Shown piece after piece: positions 44,125 to 53,495 of a stretch of DNA of 64,000 nt. The position numbers and the translations under genes were made by a program. The DNA is from Promethearchaeia archaeon (GTDB lineage: Archaea; Asgardarchaeota; Lokiarchaeia; Sigyniarchaeales; SOKP01). A model generated the notes under the pieces. The model made no database searches, had not been told where the DNA came from, and worked only from the letters and a program-made list of their open reading frames with translations. Location: NCBI GenBank assembly GCA_029856045.1, contig JAHQWG010000047.1, positions 208,178 through 272,177 on the forward strand, written 5' to 3'. Each line of letters opens with the position of its first letter. Positions within the stretch are counted from its first letter, which is position 1.

Positions 44125-45000
44125 TTAAAATCTTAAAGCCCCTAAAGCACTAACCATATCATTATATTTCAGAAAATAAGACTTTATTTTATACATTTTA
44201 CACATTGTACTAATAATTCGTTTAAAAATAGAGTTATTTTTTAAAAATCCACCGCTAAAGACAATATTTTTAACTTTTCTATTTTGCGAGTAAAGAATCA
44301 ATTGAGAAGCTATGTTTTCTGAAATGATAGAAATGATGGAATTAATCACATCTTCCTTTTTATTACTAGTGTTATTAAAAAGAGCAATTTTTCCTAGAGA
44401 TGAGGCTGTAAATTGACGAAAAAATGGATCTACCCGATCATCTTCATCTTCATATATATCAGCGACTTTTAGATCCACATTATATGGGTTTCCTTTCTTA
44501 GCGATATTTATAGCTCCATTAAAATCATCCAAATTATAGAGTAATTTTATTAACCCCATAAAGGTTCCTCCTCCTAAGGCGGAACCACCAATTCTTTCAA
44601 AACTTCTTCTATCTTCTTGTGATTTTATGTGTAACATAGAGGTTCCTGTTCCCACTGAAATAAAAAGCATATCTAGGGGCATTTTCTTCTCATTTAATTC
44701 AAATAAAACTTCTACTCCACGACATTGTGCTTCAAATTCATTGATTAATTGACAATTCTTATCCTTATTGAAATTCTTATAAATTTTAAATGCCTTTCCT
44801 CCAGTTAAATTTATTTTAAATTCTTGATTTTCGTTTAAAAATTTATAAATTTCATTGTAATTTGTTAGAAAACTATGAAATTTAAGTTTATTATCCTTTA
44901 CATAGATGATTTTAGTGAGAGAAGCACCTGCATCAATTCCCAATTTACCTTTTAATGTATTTGCTAGAGATCTAGTTAAATTAATAATTTGCTCACTCAA
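44125..45000 (-). CDS. coaW: Type II pantothenate kinase (eukaryote/Staphylococcus-like)
   Basis: A 291-residue pantothenate kinase of type II (ASKHA fold), the first step of CoA synthesis. GIDAGASLTKIIYV (21-34) is the phosphate-1 loop; QCRGVEVLFE holds the catalytic region; FISVGTGTSMLHI, ERIGGSALGGGTFMG and FSGGFLKNNSIFKR complete the ATP site, ending VSALGALRF. Most archaea use pantoate kinase and phosphopantothenate synthetase instead, so this gene is of interest. The start is TTG at 45000. It lies downstream of cdhE with 112 nt between, on the same strand, but there is no functional link besides CoA. Confidence 0.88.
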   Translation of the reverse strand: MSEQIINLTRSLANTLKGKLGIDAGASLTKIIYVKDNKLKFHSFLTNYNEIYKFLNENQEFKINLTGGKAFKIYKNFNKDKNCQLINEFEAQCRGVEVLFELNEKKMPLDMLFISVGTGTSMLHIKSQEDRRSFERIGGSALGGGTFMGLIKLLYNLDDFNGAINIAKKGNPYNVDLKVADIYEDEDDRVDPFFRQFTASSLGKIALFNNTSNKKEDVINSIISIISENIASQLILYSQNRKVKNIVFSGGFLKNNSIFKRIISTMCKMYKIKSYFLKYNDMVSALGALRF

Positions 45001-45112
45001 TTTAAAAAACCATTAAAAATACTTTATTGATTGAACAATTACTATAATTACAATTAATATATTTAATTAATATGTTTTTTTATAAAAAAAGATAAAAGAA
45101 AAGTAATAAAAA

Positions 45113-46576
45113 TTATCTTTCGGCAAATTCTTTCATATCTTTTGCTGGATCCCAACGTTTTCTCATGAAATCTAGGATTCCTGATGAATCTCTTGGTCCT
45201 ACAATGCAAACACAATTAGCTTCATCTTCTACTGCTCCCGATAATCTTGCTGCCATACCAGGGATAATTACAATACGATGCTTAACCTTATCAAAAGGTT
45301 TAAATTTTTCAATCGCTTCAGCAATAGCAGTACTCGAATATTGTCCACCCGCAACCGCTGATTCCACACCTATTCCTCCCGTATCAACATTTAATAAATA
45401 AGCGTCAATATTCCCACTTTTAATATCTTCTCTAACTGGATATACTGTCATACGATAATTAGTTGTACAGAATATGGGAGCATCCTCATTAGGTTCTCCA
45501 ATTGTTTCTAAACCTGGATCGACAGCGGGATATATCCTCGGATCGCTAAAGATATTCTGTCTGAAGGTCAAGATTGCTAGCATTGCCCAGATATCCTCCC
45601 TCTTTTTACCTGTATGGCAAATTATCAATGAGGTATCAATGGCTGCCATAATACATGCCATAATCATTTCTTTATATTGAAATTTCCATAAATCTTTTTC
45701 GTTCTTTACTTTTACATCTTTCCATAACGCTGCTGGGACACCCATAATCGGCCATCCAGAATTTTCATCGCCTCCGTCAACACCAGCCAGCCTTAGTTGA
45801 ATAATATTATCAAAAGTACTCAACACATTACCTTCACCAAAAAAGGTTCCCGGATCCAAGACAATTTCTCTTATTCCCATCTTTTGTAGAGATGCAGAGA
45901 TTGAAATCAATTCATTAATATCATTTGAGAAACATACAACAGGTAAGTCTTCATCAAATGCAAATGAGCCAATTTTTTCCCAGCTTTCTTTTGTCGCAGC
46001 ATAAAGCAGTGGTTTTTTATTCTTTATTTCTGCAGCAGCAGCGAGAAGCATATCTGGATTAAAACAACATAATATGACGGGTAAATCTGAATTTTCCACT
46101 ACTGTTTTGGCAGCGGTTTTAAAAGTTTCTGTGTCATTAGATATGCATTTTAATGCAATTGCATTTAGTTTTAAATCATCACCAAGTCTTGAAATTACTA
46201 TTCCTGTTAAATATTTTACGATATCTATGAGATCTTCAGCATTATCATCAAGTGTGATTGCAATAGCCATTTCATTATAGAAGGTTAGAGAATGTCTATA
46301 TATAACTTCCTCCCCACCAATTGTGCATATTCTTTCACCAACTCCGAATTCTACTGGTTTCTGCGGAGGTGTGGTTATTTCTATTAATTTTCTCAGATTT
46401 TTAGCTTGTTTTGGACGTTGAAGATGCGTACAATCACTTAATTTTTTTTTTCTTTCAAGTAGATCAGTTGAAAATGCCATACACGTCTCCAGCCCACATT
46501 CTTTACAATTGCTCTTATCGAGTAATTTATAAATTTCAAGTGGACTTGCTCTCTTTACCATTTTTTCTTGCTCCAA
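45113..46576 (-). CDS. cdhE: CO dehydrogenase/acetyl-CoA synthase corrinoid/iron-sulfur protein gamma subunit (CdhE/AcsC)
   Basis: A 487-residue large subunit of the corrinoid/Fe-S protein, which carries the methyl group from tetrahydropterin to acetyl-CoA synthase in the Wood-Ljungdahl pathway. The N-terminal 4Fe-4S site is DKSNCKECGLETCMAF with a fourth Cys in SDCTHL. The TIM barrel follows (GEEVIYRHSLTFYNEMAIA; EIVLDPGTFFGEGNVLSTF; LNVDTGGIGVESAVAGG). The C-terminal B12 domain includes IIPGMAARLSGAVEDEANC. Other CODH/ACS genes are not in the window, so this copy is an orphan. It leads towards the pantothenate kinase gene. Confidence 0.93.
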   Translation of the reverse strand: MEQEKMVKRASPLEIYKLLDKSNCKECGLETCMAFSTDLLERKKKLSDCTHLQRPKQAKNLRKLIEITTPPQKPVEFGVGERICTIGGEEVIYRHSLTFYNEMAIAITLDDNAEDLIDIVKYLTGIVISRLGDDLKLNAIALKCISNDTETFKTAAKTVVENSDLPVILCCFNPDMLLAAAAEIKNKKPLLYAATKESWEKIGSFAFDEDLPVVCFSNDINELISISASLQKMGIREIVLDPGTFFGEGNVLSTFDNIIQLRLAGVDGGDENSGWPIMGVPAALWKDVKVKNEKDLWKFQYKEMIMACIMAAIDTSLIICHTGKKREDIWAMLAILTFRQNIFSDPRIYPAVDPGLETIGEPNEDAPIFCTTNYRMTVYPVREDIKSGNIDAYLLNVDTGGIGVESAVAGGQYSSTAIAEAIEKFKPFDKVKHRIVIIPGMAARLSGAVEDEANCVCIVGPRDSSGILDFMRKRWDPAKDMKEFAER

Positions 46577-46689
46577 TCGTTTTTTCTAGTATTTTTATGA
46601 TTTTATCTAATGTTTAAAATAAAATTAGATAAAATAAATAACTTTTTAAAAAAATCCACAAAAAAATCTAAATTAATTTTCATTAAAAA

Positions 46690-46827
46690 TTATTTCAACC
46701 TTATCCTTGGATCTGCTATTGCTAAGGCAATATCAGAGATTAAATTGAAAATACCTACAATTACTGCAATTAATAAAGCAGGAATTAACATTAAAATCCG
46801 ATAGGCTATATATTTTATTAAATTCAT
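46690..46827 (-). pseudogene. Internally deleted DppB/OppB-like permease remnant
   Basis: A 45-codon minus-strand ORF whose first part, NLIKYIAYRILMLIPALLIA, is like the N-terminus of peptide-transport permease DppB/OppB, and whose end, NLISDIALAIADPRIRLK, is like the C-terminus of the same family (NLxxDxxYxxxDPRIR). The roughly 250 residues that should lie between are missing. I infer an internal deletion that fused the two ends in frame; it could still make a two-helix membrane peptide. GGAG lies 12 bases before the ATG. It sits in a 610-nt gap with no other transporter genes. Confidence 0.6.
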
Positions 46828-47186
46828 TTCGATTCAATTCTCCATTTTATTTTTCGTTTTATAGTTGTGGGATAATTATACCTTATATATTAGAAACACC
46901 AGAAATAACTCATTACTTCCTAATTTAATTTTTACTAGCTAATAGACAAATATCCTCTTATTTTTTTACGAATAGTTAATTTTATATCGTATCTATTAAT
47001 CATCAGATATAACTATTTCATTTTTGACTAGATTAAATAAAAAAGATACTAATGATTATAATTAGCCTGAATACATTTGATTCGTAAAGATCTCAAATTA
47101 TTCTCTTATAAACATTTGCCTAGATTCCCTTTAATCTTTACCTAAAAAAATTAAAAAAAAAAAGAAAATCAGATTTTAGAAAATTG
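46828..47186. other. Gap without recognised genes
   Basis: About 360 nt of A+T-rich sequence between the permease remnant and the MaoC gene. I see no coding remnant, RNA gene or strong repeat. Confidence 0.5.
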
Positions 47187-47642
47187 TTACATCAGTAAAA
47201 CTAGTGCTTCACCTTCAGTTACTAAGACGTTATCTTGATTATATACATTTGTTTCAACTGTAATGAACTTAAGTTTTCCTTCTGATTTTGTGAATTTTTC
47301 TTTAACTGTGGCAACAGCAGTTAAAGTATCTCCAATATATACGGGTTTTTTAAAATTAACCTTTTGAGATATGTATAGAGCTCCAGGTCCAAAAAGTTTT
47401 ACACCTAACGCTGCTGAAATTAATGAACTACTGAAGCAACCATGAACAACTCTTTTTCCAAATTGTTGGGTTTTTGCAAATTCTTCGTTTACATGAAGAG
47501 GATTATAATCTCCTGATATTCCAGCAAATAGAATTACGTCCGCCTCCGTGACAGTTTTTGCATGAAAAGCGGAATCACCGACATTATAATCATCCCATTT
47601 TACATTTTTATGTGTAGGTTTTTCACTCATAAAATTTTTCAC
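47187..47642 (-). CDS. MaoC-like (R)-specific enoyl-CoA hydratase
   Basis: A 151-residue hot-dog-fold hydratase. FAGISGDYNPLHVNEEFAKT contains the catalytic Asp and His of the MaoC/PhaJ family, with VVHGCFSSSLISAALGVKL and VNFKKPVYIGDTLTAVATVK as later marks. These enzymes add water to trans-2-enoyl-CoA giving the R-3-hydroxy product. In archaea they may serve fatty-acid degradation or polyhydroxyalkanoate-like metabolism. The gene is alone; 152 nt separate it from the downstream end of the sugar transporter. Confidence 0.9.
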   Translation of the reverse strand: MKNFMSEKPTHKNVKWDDYNVGDSAFHAKTVTEADVILFAGISGDYNPLHVNEEFAKTQQFGKRVVHGCFSSSLISAALGVKLFGPGALYISQKVNFKKPVYIGDTLTAVATVKEKFTKSEGKLKFITVETNVYNQDNVLVTEGEALVLLM

Positions 47643-47794
47643 TTTAATATATTATTTTATATAAATTTCTATTATATTAAGTCCGAAAAGACTCTTAAAT
47701 ATTTAAAAAAATTCTTCATATTGAATTAAAATTGAAAAAAAATCGAAAATATTTTGAATTTACCTGTAGTATTTTATTTATTCCAAAACCACGA

Positions 47795-49219
47795 TTAAAG
47801 ATTAAGTTCTTTTAATTGAACTTGTATCTTTTGTACTTTTTCTGGAGTTAGGTCATATACTTTCCACATGAAGAAGAATGCCACTATATAAAAAATCATT
47901 GGTATCAACGCCAATATGACACGAATTCCCCATAAGGCTAAGTCTGTTTGAATTTCTGCTCCTGGAATGAAGGAAGTTATTTCGTGGACCACAGCGATGG
48001 AAATAGCTTGAACGACGATTGATAAGCGACCAAAAAAGGTTCTAATTCCTGTGTAAATACCTTCTTGACGTTTTCCAGTTTTTACCACAATCTCATCAAT
48101 TACATCAGAAAAACAAGGATACATTAGGGTCCAAAGAGCTCCGATGCCTATACCTACTAGGATTGTAGAAATTACAACTGCAATTATATCTGAAACAAAT
48201 AACAGAGGCATAAGAATAACTACGACCAATGAAGTTCCAATTAGATAAACTTTTCGGTTCCCGAGTTTTCTCCCCAACCAAACCCATAGAGGAACTGAAA
48301 TAAGACTTCCTACTAGAAATGCAGCAGATATAATCATCTCGACTTCTGCTGGCATTCTTAATGTATATCTTACTAAATAATAAACAGATCCAAGCATAAG
48401 CACCATCAATACTAATTGTGCAAGGTATGTAATTAGATAAACGATAAAATTTTTTTGTTTTATAGCAAATTTCAATATTTGAAAGATAGAATCACTTTTA
48501 TTCCGTTCTTTAACTACTAAAAGGGCTCGATCTCTTAAGTCCTTGTCCTCGTGCATACCAGGAATCATTAGAAGTATGATAAATACGCCAATCAATACAA
48601 CTATTATTGCTGAAATAATATAGGATTCAATTTTTCCATATGTAATGAAAAGTGGAGGCACTAACATTGCAAAAGCTATACCTAACTGGCCAAAAACAGT
48701 ACTAAATCCACCTACTTTTGTACGTTCTTTATCTGAGCGAAATTTATCGGGAAAAAGTGCAAGCCAATTTGTCATCCATAATGAAAACATGAAATCAAAT
48801 ATACATATAGTAATTAAAAGCCAAAAAAAAGCTGATAGTGTTTCAGTGTTGGGAACCGTGAAAATAAAGATGTAACTAATTGCACATAAAATTCCAGAAA
48901 TAATGAACCACGGAAATCTTCTGCCCCATCGTTTAGTGAACTTTGTATTCCGATCTGATAAAAAACCTGCGAATGGATCATTGAACATATTCCAGATACC
49001 ATAAAAAAAAAAAGCAATACCTACAAGCAAAATTGGAAGTAAAATTTCATCCTCATAAAAACCAATAATACGTATTGTAAATGCAGCTGTTAAAAAATTA
49101 TCGAAAAAACCTCCTAAACCGTATGATATATGGATTTTTGTAGAATAATTAATTCTGGGAGAAGAATCCATTCTATTTCCCTTTTCTTCTCCTTTAAATT
49201 CTCTCTTAAAGTTACTCAT
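47795..49219 (-). CDS. GPH/MelB-type sugar:cation symporter
   Basis: A 474-residue major-facilitator protein of the glycoside-pentoside-hexuronide family, with about 12 membrane segments. The marker WNMFNDPFAGFLSDRNTKFT and KRWGRRFPWFIISGILC is the family's loop 2-3 signature, where Asp residues bind the coupling cation. The first 22 residues are hydrophilic. It is 118 nt downstream of the enolase-superfamily gene on the same strand, suggesting uptake and processing of one sugar acid or glycoside. The substrate is not decided by sequence. Confidence 0.88.
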   Translation of the reverse strand: MSNFKREFKGEEKGNRMDSSPRINYSTKIHISYGLGGFFDNFLTAAFTIRIIGFYEDEILLPILLVGIAFFFYGIWNMFNDPFAGFLSDRNTKFTKRWGRRFPWFIISGILCAISYIFIFTVPNTETLSAFFWLLITICIFDFMFSLWMTNWLALFPDKFRSDKERTKVGGFSTVFGQLGIAFAMLVPPLFITYGKIESYIISAIIVVLIGVFIILLMIPGMHEDKDLRDRALLVVKERNKSDSIFQILKFAIKQKNFIVYLITYLAQLVLMVLMLGSVYYLVRYTLRMPAEVEMIISAAFLVGSLISVPLWVWLGRKLGNRKVYLIGTSLVVVILMPLLFVSDIIAVVISTILVGIGIGALWTLMYPCFSDVIDEIVVKTGKRQEGIYTGIRTFFGRLSIVVQAISIAVVHEITSFIPGAEIQTDLALWGIRVILALIPMIFYIVAFFFMWKVYDLTPEKVQKIQVQLKELNL

Positions 49220-49337
49220 GATTAAAATTCAACTTGAAATAATATAAATAATTCTATTATATTGCATTTTTTTTAATTCATGTCTTAGTTTTTTTGAAAT
49301 AAAATTCAATATTATAATATTCGATTCGAATATTACG

Positions 49338-50510
49338 CTACAACTTTTTTATAGTGATTGTAGGACTTGTTGCGTATTTTAGTAATGCTTTATCATTCAG
49401 TTCTACTCCCCATCCTGGACCCTTAGGCACTTTAGCCATACCTCCTTCGTAATCTAGAGGTTTTAAAATAAGGTCATCTTCTAGCATCATTTGACCAAAA
49501 AGTTCAGTGGCATGACCAAGAGAATGATATTTAGCGGCTGCCAAGTGAATATGCATAGATGAGGCTATACCAAGTGGCTGATTATGTAAAACTGCACTTA
49601 TTCCTCGTTGTTCAGCATAATCCAAAGCTCTAAGAGCGTTAGTAACTCCACCCGGACGTTCTGAGTTCAATCCAATTACTCCTATAGCTTGCATTTCAAC
49701 TAAGGTAATTATATCCCTTAGTGAGAAACATCCTTCATGAGCCATCAATGGAGTATCAACATGCTTTTGAACATAAGCCATGCCTATATAATCATCTTTA
49801 TGGACAGGTTGTTCAGCAAAATCAATGTTAAAGCGTTCTATAGCTTTAATTGCACGGATTGCTTTGGATGGACTATAAGCTTGATTATAATCAACTCTTA
49901 ATCGTACGTTAGTTCCCAGAGTTTCTCGAATCTTTTCAGATATTTCTACATCATCGCTAATAGAGCGGCCGAGTTTGTATCTAAAAGTTTTGAAACCTGC
50001 CTTATAATATATTTTTGCAAGAGAGAGCATAATTTTTATATCCGTTAATGGGATAAGTGCTGCAAGAGGGATTTCTTCTACTGTTTTACCTCCCATAAAA
50101 TCGCATGCAGGTCGGCTTGTTATTTTTCCCATTAAATCATAGCATGCCATATCTAAAAGACCTTTAGCCACTTCATTACGGGATATATTATTATCCATCT
50201 TGTTTCGTATCCTCTCAACATTAAATGGATTTTCGCCTAATAAATATGGTGCTAATCCATTTTTAATAGAATCAATTATTTGTGCTGGTGAAACGCCAGT
50301 TTCAGGCAACCAAACAAATACCTCTCCTAGACCAATATTCCCATCATCACAAATGAGCCGACATATAACAAAATCTCCCCCCAACCATGCTTCATCAATA
50401 TTAATAGCCATTCCAACACCTCCTTCACCTGATTCCATAACTTTTCTTACTTGTTCTTTGAACGGTACATGAACTGGGGTCAATTCAATTTTTATAATTT
50501 TTGGGTTCAT
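49338..50510 (-). CDS. Enolase superfamily enzyme (mandelate racemase/muconate lactonizing type)
   Basis: A 390-residue enolase-superfamily protein. The capping domain is followed by a barrel in which the strand-2 motif reads FRYKLG (the second Lys of KxK kept, the first replaced by Arg), metal ligands lie in RVDYNQAY (Asp) and FAEQP (Glu), and the third ligand position reads LMAHEGC (Glu). HNQPLGIASSMHIHLAA supplies the C-terminal acid/base region. It could be a sugar-acid dehydratase, racemase or cycloisomerase. Its gene leads a two-gene set with the GPH transporter, which favours a sugar acid. Confidence 0.87.
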   Translation of the reverse strand: MNPKIIKIELTPVHVPFKEQVRKVMESGEGGVGMAINIDEAWLGGDFVICRLICDDGNIGLGEVFVWLPETGVSPAQIIDSIKNGLAPYLLGENPFNVERIRNKMDNNISRNEVAKGLLDMACYDLMGKITSRPACDFMGGKTVEEIPLAALIPLTDIKIMLSLAKIYYKAGFKTFRYKLGRSISDDVEISEKIRETLGTNVRLRVDYNQAYSPSKAIRAIKAIERFNIDFAEQPVHKDDYIGMAYVQKHVDTPLMAHEGCFSLRDIITLVEMQAIGVIGLNSERPGGVTNALRALDYAEQRGISAVLHNQPLGIASSMHIHLAAAKYHSLGHATELFGQMMLEDDLILKPLDYEGGMAKVPKGPGWGVELNDKALLKYATSPTITIKKL

Positions 50511-50687
50511 GTAGGATACACATTTTTTTCTTACTTACAAACTTATACTTTATTATTAAAATTATTATTTATTTCAAGAAGGCTATGAAATTGATTTTAT
50601 TTTTTTTGAAAAAAAATTTTTATGAAATAAGGAGAAAAAAGGGAAAATTAGCGAAAATTTATTTGAATTTTTAAATAATTTTAATTC

Positions 50688-51740
50688 ATGTCAAATCCAC
50701 CAAAATCACCTATATTCCCGACCGGAAAAATTAAATCAAAAATTTTATCTCAACTTCTAAATAAATATTGTTCTAGTAAAATTGATGAGAGAGTGATTTT
50801 GGGCTCACAAATAGGTGAAGACGCGGCTGTTATTGATATGGGGGATAAATATTTAGTTGCTAAAACTGATCCTGTCACATTTCTTGAATATATACCGGAT
50901 ATTTATAATAATATCGGTTTTTGGGTTGTGAATGTTAATGTAAATGATGTTGTAAGTTGTGGTGCAATTCCGAAATGGTTTCAAACAACGATTTTATTGC
51001 CTGAGAAAGGCACAACGGAAGAATTAATCGAGAAAATTTTTAAGGAAATTCATGAGACTTGTAAAAATCTTGGTATTTCTGTCGTAGGAGGACATACGGA
51101 AATAACCGTTGGATTAGATAAACCAATGGCTATTGGTTGCTTAATGGGCGAAGTGGAGAAAGACAAATTGGTAAAAACTTCAGGAGCAAAAGTAGGTGAT
51201 GCAGTTATTCTTACAAAAGGGATTGTAATTGAAGGCACTTCGATAATCGCAACTGAAAAGGAAAGAGAGTTACTTGAAAGGGGATTGGACAAGCAATTTA
51301 TAGAAAGATGCAAGCAATATATTTATGATCCCGGAATAAGTGTATTGAAAGAGGCAATTTTAGCAAATCAAAATTTTAAAATACACGCGATGCACGATCC
51401 TACTGAAGGAGGATTGGCTTGTGGTCTTTTTGAGCTTGCATATAGTTCAGGTACGGGAGTTCTAATTGATTATAATTCAATAAAAATCTTACCCGAATCA
51501 GAGAAACTTTGTAACATTTATGGTTTGAATCCATTAGGTACAATATCATCAGGTTCTTTATTAATCACACTTGACGAGAAAGATTCAACTAATTTAATTG
51601 ATTTATTAATTGAGAATGGAATTTATGCTGTAAAGATAGGTAAAATTGTAGAAAAAAAGGAAGGATTAAAAATTATAAAGGATGGAATTAAAAATAAACT
51701 GGTTTATAGTGAAAAAGATGAAATTACTAAAATTTTTTAG
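50688..51740 (+). CDS. HypE-like AIR synthase-related protein
   Basis: A 350-residue member of the PurM/HypE/ThiL/SelD superfamily. The N-terminal loop SQIGEDAAVIDMGDKYLVAK binds ATP-Mg; NVNVNDVVSCGAIPKWFQTT and GGHTEITVGLDKP are typical of archaeal HypE-like proteins, with MHDPTEGGLACGLFELA in the C-terminal half. The C-terminal Cys that real HypE uses to carry the carbamoyl/cyano group is absent (the end is DEITKIF), so hydrogenase maturation is unlikely. The reaction is unknown. DUF89 follows 24 nt downstream. Confidence 0.82.
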   Translation: MSNPPKSPIFPTGKIKSKILSQLLNKYCSSKIDERVILGSQIGEDAAVIDMGDKYLVAKTDPVTFLEYIPDIYNNIGFWVVNVNVNDVVSCGAIPKWFQTTILLPEKGTTEELIEKIFKEIHETCKNLGISVVGGHTEITVGLDKPMAIGCLMGEVEKDKLVKTSGAKVGDAVILTKGIVIEGTSIIATEKERELLERGLDKQFIERCKQYIYDPGISVLKEAILANQNFKIHAMHDPTEGGLACGLFELAYSSGTGVLIDYNSIKILPESEKLCNIYGLNPLGTISSGSLLITLDEKDSTNLIDLLIENGIYAVKIGKIVEKKEGLKIIKDGIKNKLVYSEKDEITKIF

Positions 51741-51764
51741 GTTTTATAATATTTTCTACATGTA

Positions 51765-52637
51765 ATGAAATTTCAACCCGATTGTACGGCATGTTTGTTT
51801 GAACAATTAAAAAATGGATTAATTTCTTGTAAATCAGGTATTACCACTGAAGAAATCTTACATCATCAAAGAGAATTAATGAAAAGATTAATAGATTTAC
51901 CATTTACACAGTTTAGGCATCCTATTGTTGGTAAAGTTGTTTATGGATTGATCAATGAGATCTTAAATGATCCTGATCCCTTTAAGAAAGCAAAAATTAA
52001 ATTCCAAAATACCGGAAAAAAATTATATCCAAAATTAAAAGAAATGGTAAAAGATTCAAATAATCCTTTGTTAAAAGCGTGTATTTTTTCAATAATGGGT
52101 AATGCTATTGATCTGGGAGCTCCAACTGTGATAGATATAGAAAATGATATAGTACAAATTACTGAGGAAGATTTATTGATAAATGATTTTATTGAATTTG
52201 AGAAAGATCTAAATGAGGCTGAAACAATTTTAATTGTTGGAGATAATACAGGTGAAATTTTTTTTGATAAAGTCTTATTAGAAGAGATTTTGAAAATATA
52301 TCCAAATAAAAAAATTTTTTTCTCTGTTCGAACTGCGCCAATAATTAATGATGCAATGATGGAAGATGCAATTTTTACAGGACTTGATAAAATTTGTAGT
52401 GTTATAGAGAGTGCACCATACCCAGGGATGATTTTAGAAGAATCCACCCCAGAATTTATTGATAGATTTAACACAAGTGATTTGATTATTATGAAAGGGC
52501 AAGGAAATTTTGAAACAAGTGATGATCTTAAACCTAAAGGGCTAATATATTTTTTTCTTAAGGTTAAATGCCCTACAATACAAAAAGTTTTAAATCTTCC
52601 CATTGGGGGTCTAGTTTTAAAAAAAAAAAGAAATTAG
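51765..52637 (+). CDS. DUF89/ARMT1-like metal-dependent phosphatase
   Basis: A 290-residue DUF89 protein. The N-terminal FQPDCTACLFEQL has the Cys pair of archaeal members. The Rossmann-like domain has ILIVGDNTGEIFFDKVLLEE with the Asp-Asn metal motif, FFSVRTAPIINDAMMEDAI, ESAPYPGMILEESTPEF and LIIMKGQGNFETSDDL. DUF89 enzymes are damage-control phosphatases that hydrolyse unwanted sugar phosphates or phosphopantetheine-type metabolites. It forms a probable operon with the HypE-like gene before and the HAD gene after it. Confidence 0.9.
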   Translation: MKFQPDCTACLFEQLKNGLISCKSGITTEEILHHQRELMKRLIDLPFTQFRHPIVGKVVYGLINEILNDPDPFKKAKIKFQNTGKKLYPKLKEMVKDSNNPLLKACIFSIMGNAIDLGAPTVIDIENDIVQITEEDLLINDFIEFEKDLNEAETILIVGDNTGEIFFDKVLLEEILKIYPNKKIFFSVRTAPIINDAMMEDAIFTGLDKICSVIESAPYPGMILEESTPEFIDRFNTSDLIIMKGQGNFETSDDLKPKGLIYFFLKVKCPTIQKVLNLPIGGLVLKKKRN

Positions 52638-52704
52638 ATTTATTTCTATAAAAATTTAATTTATATTAAATTATAAATTATGAATAGAAAGGAGATCAGT
52701 AAAG

Positions 52705-53445
52705 ATGAGTGAAAATTTTAATTTAAAACAAGAAAAAGGTAAAAATACTAAAGTAATATTATTCGATCTTGACGGTACGTTGTTGGATAGTGATATAGAT
52801 AAATTTTTATCACATTATTTCAAAATATTGACCGCTTCATTAACTCACATCCAGCCACCTGATAAGATCTTTAAACATATAATGATGGCAGGAAATGCCA
52901 TAGTAGATAACGACGGCAGTGCCTTTAATGAGGAAGTTTTCTGGTCTACCTTTTCTCATTTATTAGGTTATCCTCGAGAAGAATTAGAACCGATTTTTTG
53001 GGAATTTTATGAAAACAAGTATCCTATCTTACGTCAATATACAAGCCAAAAACCCGGTGCACGCCAAGTAGTTCAGCAGGCTTTTGACTTGGGTTATGAG
53101 TTAGTTATTGCAACTACTCCTGTTTTTCCTTCTACAGCCATCGAGCAAAGGTTAAAGTGGGCAGATGTAGCTGACTTTCCATATATGTTAATTACTAGTT
53201 ATGAAAACAGTCGCGGATGCAAACCGAATCTGATTTATTATAAACAAATTCTTGAAAGTATTGGATATGATGCTGAAGCGTGTCTTATGGTTGGTGATGA
53301 GGATAGAGACATGGTTGCTGCTCATCTTGGCTATAGTACTTTCCTTGTAACTAGTCCTAAAACAAAATTAGGTCCTAATACTCCAGAACCGACTTATAGC
53401 GGGACGTTAGAAGATCTGGGAAAATTGCTTCAAATCTGGAAGTAA
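52705..53445 (+). CDS. HAD family hydrolase
   Basis: A 246-residue HAD phosphatase. Motif I is ILFDLDGTLLDSD, with nucleophile and acid Asp; a helical cap follows (about 40-120); motif II is LVIATTPVFP (Thr), motif III Lys in SRGCKPNLIYYKQI and motif IV CLMVGDEDRDMVAA. A strong AAAGGAGAT ribosome site is 13 bases before the ATG. The 16-residue hydrophilic N-terminus precedes the domain. It is part of the 50.7-54.9 kb gene run, possibly removing phosphate from a metabolite handled by the DUF89 gene. Substrate unknown. Confidence 0.87.
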   Translation: MSENFNLKQEKGKNTKVILFDLDGTLLDSDIDKFLSHYFKILTASLTHIQPPDKIFKHIMMAGNAIVDNDGSAFNEEVFWSTFSHLLGYPREELEPIFWEFYENKYPILRQYTSQKPGARQVVQQAFDLGYELVIATTPVFPSTAIEQRLKWADVADFPYMLITSYENSRGCKPNLIYYKQILESIGYDAEACLMVGDEDRDMVAAHLGYSTFLVTSPKTKLGPNTPEPTYSGTLEDLGKLLQIWK

Positions 53446-53495
53446 ATTATTTGTTATTTGTATAATATAGATTTTATTGGATTGAATTTAATTTT

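Noticed and set aside
46610..46804. 64-codon plus-strand frame in the gap after cdhE
   Set aside because: It overlaps the minus-strand DppB-like remnant, which has better family resemblance, and has no ribosome site.
51941..52603. 220-codon open frame opposite the DUF89 gene
   Set aside because: The DUF89 frame holds the family motifs; the antisense frame is rich in Ser, Ile and Lys as expected from an A+T-rich complement.
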